64,000 bases of DNA from Adiantum capillus-veneris (taxonomy: Eukaryota; Streptophyta; Polypodiopsida; Polypodiales; Pteridaceae), in NCBI GenBank assembly GCA_014529385.2, contig CM043949.1, forward strand, positions 149,833,850 through 149,897,849. Direction: 5' to 3'. Position numbers and translations under genes: made by a program. The notes under the pieces were generated by a model. It had not been told where the DNA came from. It did not search any database and was given only the letters and a program-made list of their open reading frames with translations. This document shows, in pieces, positions 56,641 through 64,000 of this stretch (position 1 is the first letter of the stretch; each line of letters opens with the position of its first letter).

Positions 56641-57871
56641 CATCTTAGACTCATATACATACAAAACCAGTGTAGTTTTGGCACCCTTAAAGGTAACAGG
56701 GAACTAGTAATCAAGGGTAGAATCCTGTAGGTAATGAATAGGGAGGCACGCTTACCACATGGTAGTTGACGGCCCTAAACCCAAGAGAGCAAAGGGTGCA
56801 TGGTCCTACACTTTACTCTCAAGAAGTCAGGATACTTGATTCTCTACTTGAAAATCTCTCTTTACCTTCACTACCTACACAACTCATAGATAATGACATA
56901 CCATTGCCCTTGCCTTATACTTCCATGTCCTTTGCATCTAGGCTTGACATCCCAAGGATTTTTTGCATCTCCTTCTCCACGACCACAAGTGAGTAATCTT
57001 TCTTGCAGGATTGTTCAGCACACTCAGCCATGGCAAAGATCAAGCAGCTTTTGGTGTAGCTATAGGCAGACTCACCAAGTCTATTTAGTTACCCCACGAG
57101 AAAATAAAAAATATATATCTTCCATCTCAGTGAACGAACTCTTTTGAAGCTATGGGACCTAGAAGAGGTGCTAGAGGCAATCAAGATGCAGCTCAATGCA
57201 GAAATCATACATTAGGAAGTTGAATACTTTGATTCTGAGAGTGGTTCAATAGAGATCAATGGTACAAAAGTCCAAGCCATAGTAGTCGCTCTTCGCCATG
57301 TGCTATGGGTGCCTTATAAAGTTAAGACCAAACCATGCTCATCTAAAGAGGCTAGCAGCTCGGGGAGGGGGGGGGTCGCCACTATGTATAAATTGTGTAT
57401 CTTGTTTGCGTCCAAGGACTATTTCAAAATCTCCTTATCTATGATTTTTTTACAAATAAGACGCATCCTTTTCCTATTCAATTTGTCAATTTTTTCTCGA
57501 ATTCTCGAATTACAGTTTATGGTATCCTTCTACATGCGGAAATAGGAGAAAAAATAAAATATAATAATCTTTTCGGCTGCACTCACGTGATAGTGACATA
57601 ATTATTAAGTGACCCCCTCAGGTTAGCAGGTATTTGAAAGAAGATGCTAAGGCTATTGAGAAAAGAAACAAGGGAATTTAGGGACTCTAGTGGCCCCTTT
57701 ATAGTGTGCATGGGAATGGAGAGAGCTTTTAGAGGGAGCTTTGAAGGAATTTTTTTCTAAGCCTTTCAATGGTATAGTGTTTATAGGTAAAAAGGATTTT
57801 CGTGCTTAGTTGGAGAGAGCTTTTTGGAGGAAGTTTTTTTTTTTTTGTTATTTCACATTCCAATAGTACAT
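56641..57871. other. region right of element H, faint coding traces
   Basis: A plus-strand frame with a few stops between about 57120 and 57340 reads LLKLWDLEEVLEAIKMQLNA and ALRHVLWVPYKVK, which looks like old coding sequence but is not recognised. A G-rich run (GGGGAGGGGGGGG) lies near 57361-57374. No LTR end of element H was found. Confidence 0.35.
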
Positions 57872-58225
57872 TCAAAGGAACTTGTGCATATGGACAAAAC
57901 CTTCTTTTTCATTAGTGGAGCTATCAGATAACTCCACCATTGCCACATTTGACCTTGAGAACATATCCACACCCATTTTTGTGACCAAGAAAAACTTTGT
58001 GGACAAGGTTGAATCCAATACAAATTGAAATTGTTGACCTAATGTCACACCATCTTTCACCTGATTTCGAATCTCACCATTCGTAGTAAAAATGATGGCA
58101 AACATCTCGTCATTACTACAACCCGAATTGACCATGGCAAATCTTGTAGGCCAATGAATCAACAAAGGTTCACCGTTAATAGTATTCAATAGCAAACTCA
58201 CCTTACATGACGAAGAAGCAGCCAA
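57872..58225 (-). CDS. unidentified open frame, no ATG
   Basis: 117 codons open on the minus strand from a TTG, reading AASSSCKVSLLLNTINGEPL, HWPTRFAMVNSGCSND and LDSTLSTKFFLVTKM. It has no in-frame ATG before the middle of the frame, where AUG occurs in FAMVNS. A consensus-like splice donor AAG|GTGAGT lies inside its start, so the true structure may be different. It is not part of a recognised transposon and resembles no family I can name. Composition looks coding but the call is uncertain. Confidence 0.35.
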   Translation of the reverse strand: MAASSSCKVSLLLNTINGEPLLIHWPTRFAMVNSGCSNDEMFAIIFTTNGEIRNQVKDGVTLGQQFQFVLDSTLSTKFFLVTKMGVDMFSRSNVAMVELSDSSTNEKEGFVHMHKFL

Positions 58226-59905
58226 CGCTGGTAGAATTTTCTAGATCTAAGTGGCTATTTTAGCTAACACCTAGCCTATATTTATAGACAAACGACACAC
58301 CCAAATACAAACAATGAAGCTCTCTCTATGTTACCCTATCAAGTAATCTTGGAGAAAACCCTTGTGGTGAAGGACTTTATGTAGGTGACATACATGCATA
58401 CCCAAGACGGCCTATAGCGTCTTTTTTGAATAGCTTCAATGCTTCAAAGCTTGCCTATGGAGTCTTGCAGAAATGGTCGAGATGCTTGAGAGCTTCGTGG
58501 CCTCACCCTTGTCCGCTTCACAATACTAGAGCATTTCACTTAAAACAAGGAGAGAGCCATTTAAATGGATATATTACTCTAGCGAAGTAAAGGTGGTCAT
58601 GGACAATAATTGAAGAGGGGGCGGGGGCGGGTTCACCTTTTTCTCTTAATTTTACTTGTGAGAAAGTTCTAGCAACTAGATTAAGTCAAATGGCATGGGA
58701 GTGGGAGAATCCAAAAGGAATATTTGGAGGTGGTTCCATGAATATATTTTCCAAGATCCTAAAATAAAGTGGTAGATTATTATTCCCTCTGGGGACGATG
58801 TTCCCCGGGAGCTAGGGAAATCTTGCACCACCAATTGTTAAAGAATGCAGTGAAGTTATAATACTCAAAGGTTTATTTTATGATTTTGCCCGAAATTCCT
58901 TTGGAATTTTGTCCAGTAGCTAGCGTCCATCCAACAACAATCCTTTTGTTGTGTTCACACTCTTTTACTTTTCCATGGCCAATCTCCATCTTTTTATAGA
59001 TTCAATGGCATCTTTGTTATGTGTTTAGGTGTGTTAAAAAATAGGGAAAATTACCCAAATGCCCCTCTAATTTGTGGAGATCTCCAAAATACCCTTCATT
59101 TCAAAAACTCCCAAAGTACGTTTTATCTATTTTGGTTGGATTGTTCAAGAATTTATAATCATTATTCCTTTTTGACAATTGAGATCTGTTTATGAGTGCT
59201 TAGCATATAATTGTACAAAAATTAACTCTTCAAAAAGGTAATTATGTCTAAACCTAATGAAGCAATTCATCTCCAAGGCATAGATAACCACCTCAACTTT
59301 TAGTTTTAGCATCTTGTACACATTCTTAAAAAAGGCTTAAATAAGTGGAATCGTGTGAGTTTGTATCTTGCGTCTTGGCGTGATGGAATATTCTTGACAA
59401 ATGAATAAATTGCACAACCTATCAGCATGTGCTCACGATTTTAAAAAAATCGTCTGAAATGCGAATCTATGAAGATCCTTTGAGACTCCTAGTTGGCGAG
59501 CAGGGAGTGCAGCTGCAAGTGGCGTCCGATGACATTATGCAGCAGGAGTAGGGGCAGGGGATGGGAATGGCATTAGGATCATGAGGGCGAAACCTGGCGT
59601 ACGATGGCAATATGCAGCACGAGTGAGGTTGTTCTTTTTGTCTTTACGAAATACAACTCCACTAACAACTTTCCAAGGGAGTGTAATGGCTATGGTAGTT
59701 CAACTTAGGAGTTCTCATCTTCATCTGCCCACGTTCACTGTTTTGGGGTGTGCTGTTGGGGTTTTAGAACTCCTCTTCAAGCAACACGAATTAGAAATCT
59801 GTGAAGATTCTGCTAATAAAATAACGAACTTACCAGTATGTCCCTACGATTTTGGAAAAGCAAATTGAAGGAGAATCTTGGGAGATCCTCATGTTGAACT
59901 GCATG

Positions 59906-59906
<1 letters not shown>
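58226..59906. other. unique-looking region, no gene assigned
   Basis: No transposon domain, RNA gene or repeat pair. A plus-strand frame of 95 codons at 59581-59868 starts MRAKPGVRWQYAARVR and contains RSSHLHLPTFTVLGC but has no recognisable domain. Confidence 0.4.
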
Positions 59907-59950
<44 letters not shown>

Positions 59951-59998
59951 GTTTTTTTAGGTAGGAGCCGCCTCTTTCTCTCTCTCTCTCTCTCTCAT
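59907..59998. repeat. (CT)n microsatellite pair
   Basis: Two CT tracts, about 59908-59946 and 59978-59996, split by a T-rich stretch. The surrounding 59480-60330 is richer in G and C than the rest of the window, which could mark the 5' region of a gene. Confidence 0.85.
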
Positions 59999-59999
59999 G

Positions 60000-60919
60000 C
60001 GAGGGTTCTGTCATTCTTCGTAGGGCTCTGCACGCTGAGGTCGTGTGTAGCGGTGGGGTGGAGATGGGCTGTGATTGGCATGGCTTGGTCAACTTCGATC
60101 TCATGGGATTGCCGTTGCATAAACAGGCTGCCGAACAGGCGCAGAGGTGCAGATAGTTGGCCGTGGAGGAGCACATGAGACAAAGGGTTGGACAACACAG
60201 GGCAGATTGAGAGCAAGGGCAACACACGATAGATAGAGGGCAATGACAAGTGCAGGAAAAGAACAGTTCGAGGGAGACAAAGATCAGCAGATCAGCGCAC
60301 GCCAGCGGAGCCAGCCGTAGAAGAAAAGTGATGGGAAGAGAATATTCCCAAGTATTAGATTTTTTTTAAGGGTGAACCAGTATGAGCAAGAGAGATTCCT
60401 TTGTACGAATATATGTGTGACCACGATTTTAAAAAAAATCAAGCCCCTCAACAGCGTCCTCCTTCTCCCACTGCATTTCCCTCACCCCCCTATGTCTTAA
60501 ATTTCAAGAGGCGCGTGCCTGTGCAACAGCCTCAGATTGGCGGGGAGGAAAGCAAAGCCGAGACTGTAGCACAGTCACCCTTGCAGCAACAATGCTATCG
60601 AATGGATAACTGAAAATGAGGTTTTCAAGATGGAGCTGGAGAAACGTAGGGCTTGCAAAAGAAAATGTGCAGCTTTGTGAAGGTCCTTCTGTCAGTCTTG
60701 ATCATGGAAATGGCGATGGTGTCAAAAGATGTAAAAGAGAGGACATGAAAGTTTTCTTGATCTCCCTTCAAGTGAAGTGAATGGCTTTATCTTCAGAGCT
60801 TGAATTTTTTGATGTTTCTCAGGTGAGATCTCGTCATTTGTCCGTGTTTAGAAAAGGAGCTTAGTAATTGTGCTGATTACTTTGCTTGCCTGATTCACGG
60901 TGCCAACTTTTTGATATTC
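60000..60919. other. region with possible exon fragments
   Basis: Short coding-like stretches on the plus strand, such as AIEWITENEVFKMELEKRR (about 60592-60650), end in stops, and a splice-donor-like CAG|GTGAGA lies near 60820. I cannot assemble a gene. Confidence 0.3.
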
Positions 60920-62735
60920 TGAGTGTACAAAGTTTGGGATAAAGCTGCAAGGAAAGTGGCTGCCACCAGTCGTGTTACTAAGCACCATGCTTCTATACAT
61001 AATGCCACTGATTTGGCTATAGTGACAACAAAAGAGAAAAGAACAATAGCACAAGAATATGTTGGCATAGCAGGATCTGGTACCAATGATAACAACCCAA
61101 TAGAAAAGAAACGAAAAACAATTTCTTTACTTAACCATCTAAAATGGAAACAGATGCCTGTTGACAAGCCTACCGAAGAAGGATAGGGCACTTTAGGTGC
61201 ATCAATACACAAACCTATTGAAGTGACTCAAACACCACCACCTTCAATAGAGTACTAAAATTAAGCAAGCTCTACCAACTCACACCAGTAGAACAGATAC
61301 CTCACATGCCTAGTAAGATTTGGTTGCCTCTCCTCCAGCATAATCGACTTGCCTAGACACATTATAAAGGCTCGAGAAGACCTCTTCATGTGAGGATGGT
61401 TGTCCAAAACAAGAACATAGGCACTGATGCCTTTATTACCATGCCCCTTATTGCATATGAAACGTCTCAGACTGATGTTGATGCCATCATAGATTGATGT
61501 GTAGCCACAGCGATGTCTCCATGGAACACCATTGTCAATGTCATGGGAGAGATTATTGAAGCCCAGAGGATGTCTTTGAGCTCGGCATTCACTACCCCAC
61601 AAAATGAACTTTAAGAAAACAAAACTAAATTGGAAAGGGAAAAGTAGAAAATGAAGCAACTTAGGAACAAAATGATGGAATTTTCCATTGAACATAACAA
61701 AGATGCAAGGGTAATGGCCTCACAACAAAGAACTTGACACACTTAACAAGACGACCAATGACTAGCAAAAGAAAAGAGGGTCATATGGCAAAGGAGGAGA
61801 TGCCCAAAGGATACTAGATGAAAGAAAAAATACATGCCAATCATAACACACTGAAGCAAGCTAAATCATAGAAATGCATTTATCAATCACAAGTACATAT
61901 TGCTCTTACTGATGGAAACTTGACTTTGAAACATGTACGATCTACAAAATTTAGTGCAAATGATGAAATCAGATCTTGAATGTGAACTGGAGTAGTACAC
62001 AACAGCCCTAGTAAATCAAGTGCTGGTAGAATATATAAAGAATGAGGATGTTGATGATGATGAGGAAGACAATGATATTGATTAAGAGCGGGGAGATGGC
62101 ATTGGAATAGATCATGGTAGTGACGATGATGATGATGTTAATCAAATCCCTCCAGGCTCAAAGACTCATGGTAATCAGATAAACACTTGGCTAGATATCT
62201 AGGACAATGAACAAGATAATCAGACTCAACTATAGGATCAAACCCAGTCTTATCAAGATCAAAAGTAGGCGCAGTAGAGCAGACCCAGTCTAAAGACCAA
62301 AGACACTCTAGTCAAGCTCTTATTCTATACAAGCTAGTGAATCAACTTCAGGACAAGGGTAATGGAATTCTAGTAAAGTCTATCTCAAACTTAGAGTAGG
62401 ATTTAGACTCACGATACTCTATTGCCCAGTTGACATTGGACAAGAACCTTAGGCGATAGAAATCTCTTTAAATCTAGAAATCTCTCTATGGTGAAACAAT
62501 CTATGTTGATATGTAGAGGCTCTAGATGTTGTTTGTCAAAGCCTGCTAAATGGTTCAATACTAGAAATCCATCAAATACCATGATCGGTAGGTCTACCAG
62601 CTACCACCTCACCCTAGTTGTGTTGAGAATTTGGACAGGGTGCCAAAATGGATACTTACAATTGAGGATGTCATTGTCAATCCCCACATTAAGGACACAT
62701 CCACAATTAATCTAAATATCCTTGGACTATAACTA
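60920..62735 (+). pseudogene. degenerate coding remnant, family unknown
   Basis: A chain of plus-strand frames with stops. 60923-61186 has ATSRVTKHHASIHNATDLAI. About 61300-61730 has GTDAFITMPLIAYETSQTDV, IVNVMGEIIEAQRMSLSS and the charged, helical LRNKMMEFSIEHNKDARVMA. An acidic stretch near 62040-62140 reads NEDVDDDEEDNDID. About 62590-62730 has YQLPPHPSCVENLD and EDVIVNPHIKDTSTINLNI. The pieces read in one direction and look like one old gene or transposon product, but no domain is recognised. Confidence 0.4.
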
Positions 62736-63276
62736 GAAATGCTAATGTGGGATAATCGAAATTATAAATTTATGAAAGATATCAGAACAAGATCAGGGAA
62801 ATGCTAATTAAGTTGTAGATTGCAAGGGGTGACCTCAATGACAAGGTCAATTTTCTCCTGGAATGCAACATCATCACTCACAAAGGGCCACAAATTTGAT
62901 TGACCCTCAAAGAAAAAATAAGAATCTAGAAAGACTTCATCATCTAGTCCAGATCTCCTACGAAGGCACGCTTTCACGAGCCAAGCTCCTCCATCTCTCA
63001 AACCAAGCTCTTCCACTCAATTGAGCCAAGTGCATACTACCATCATCACGTACTAATTGTGCCCTCACAATTAGTAGTACAAATTCTCAAATGCTCAATG
63101 TAATTATCTCTTATTAATAAATCCCTATTGATGGCGAGTGTCTAGTACATTAATGTATCTCATCTCGTTTACCTACGTTAGCTCACTTCCGTCAATTTTT
63201 AGTGTTTCTTATTGAGCTTGAGCTTTTGTGGGAAATTCTATTTTCCCTAAGAATTGAGCCTCTGTTTGGTTTCTCT

Positions 63277-63489
63277 ATGAACCAAGAGGATTTTTATACA
63301 TAGCTTGTCCCAATTGCTAGGCAGAATATATAGATCATGGTGAGTACTAAACTACAATTCGAAAGGACAACTCGTAGCATGTTTGGGTTACAAAGATTAG
63401 TTGTCATTCACGCATAATTAGACCCTTTTATCCTACCTATGATTATATATGAATTGAGCTTTGATGTATTTATTTTTGGCTTGTTTTAA
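63277..63489 (+). pseudogene. beta small ORF, right-edge element, three stops
   Basis: 213 nt from ATG (MNQEDFYT) to TAA, the same length as the intact beta of element B plus its stop. It contains three in-frame stops but keeps the blocks LVPIARQNI, IMVSTKLQFERTTR, LDPFILPMIIYE and the end SFDVFIFGLF. No alpha is visible upstream here. Confidence 0.6.
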
Positions 63490-63730
63490 GTAGGGGATTT
63501 ATTACATATGTGTGTGCGAAGAGCTAAGCTCATGTGGATACACTAAAAGATTTTATCTTTAACTACTAAGTCTCAACATGTCAAAGAATCCTACAATTTC
63601 TTGCAAACTCTAACAGCTAGAATCCTTGTGGTTTCTTGGCAAGAATGCCCACTTTTTGACACTCTTTCTTATGAACATGGTGCAAAAAATATAGGGTGAG
63701 AATTTGTGAAGGTGTTTCAAGGATTCAACC

Positions 63731-63946
63731 ATGGCGAATCATCAACCAGGCTATCAAGGTATGCGATTTGATGTTGGAAAATGCAAATGTTTCAAGCCTT
63801 TTCCATGTTCATGCAACAACAACCAGCTACAGAAAGGAGGGAAGTCTCAACCACAAAGGCGTTCCACTCGATTGTCAACAATCAAGAGGAAGGGACATAC
63901 ATTAGGTGAAGGGGATATTTCAAATTCACAAGGAATACATTTATAA
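63731..63946 (+). pseudogene. gag start of right-edge element
   Basis: ATG at 63731 gives MANHQPGYQGMRFD, parallel to MGDHVEQQGMHFD of element A. A frameshift follows after about 15 codons; the neighbouring frame keeps MFQAFSMFMQQQPATERREV, matching A. The alignment supports the start chosen for element A Gag. Confidence 0.65.
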
Positions 63947-64000
63947 CAATGACCATGAAAAAATCATGGCACACCCCATTCTATTGGAAGCACAAAACAC

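Larger units (their letters stand above)
63277..64000 (+). mobile_element. second element A-family copy, cut by window edge
   Basis: From beta at 63277 through the region before gag to the gag start, it aligns with element A 2108-2700 at moderate identity. The stretch TTCTTGGCAAGAATGCCC parallels 2490-2510, CTTTTTGACA parallels the A LTR end, and TGGTGCAAAAAATATAGGG follows at the primer-site position. Its left LTR border was not found. Confidence 0.65.

Noticed and set aside
58440-58520. Possible tRNA-like segment
   Set aside because: No cloverleaf with the conserved T-loop and D-loop bases could be folded.
59889-60227. Minus-strand frame rich in Arg/Glu near the CT tracts
   Set aside because: The charged repeats are the translated CT/GA microsatellite; no domain is present.

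Overview
This is a land-plant nuclear window made almost entirely of nested LTR retrotransposons. I found no intact host gene, rRNA, tRNA or CRISPR array. Plant origin is supported by a chromovirus whose primer-binding site matches initiator tRNA-Met, a Tat-type Ty3/gypsy element with two RNase H domains, and long LTRs. The species cannot be named; a large-genome plant is likely, and several families look unlike the usual angiosperm lineages.

Layout. Element A (about 341-11837, +) is an old Ty3/gypsy element with long LTRs and many breaks. Its 3' LTR carries a 1.35-kb TTAA-flanked DNA element. From 11985 to 17690 lies a satellite-like region: a roughly 60-bp tandem array, then longer repeats with perfect palindromes. 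Element C (17690-18657, resuming at 32384, +) is a gag-protease element without pol. It is split by element B (18658-32383, -), a Tat-like element whose gag-pol is still one frame apart from six stops and a second TTAA-flanked insertion. Two truncated minus-strand relatives follow: F1 (about 35393-36415) and G (about 36425-44120). G is split by element D (37733-42630, -), which has leader, gag and LTRs but no pol. Element H (about 45673-56640, +) is a decayed Ty3/gypsy element split by chromovirus I (48125-55684, -). From 57000 to 63200 there are only low-copy-looking sequence, one unexplained open frame and coding remnants. At 63277-64000 a second copy of the A family runs off the edge.

Most notable: a family of about 72-residue ORFs, here called alpha and beta, recurs in front of gag in A, B, C, D and the right-edge element. 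Alpha and beta are homologous to each other. They are conserved as protein (many silent codon differences), end at the same place, and alpha is kept in elements that have lost pol. B also has a second duplicated pair, gamma1 and gamma2. These look like an undescribed accessory module of plant Ty3/gypsy elements, comparable in position to the ORF1 known before gag in Ogre elements. Second, two copies of a transposon with CACTAGG termini sit at TTAA targets, and both original empty sites can be read in this window.
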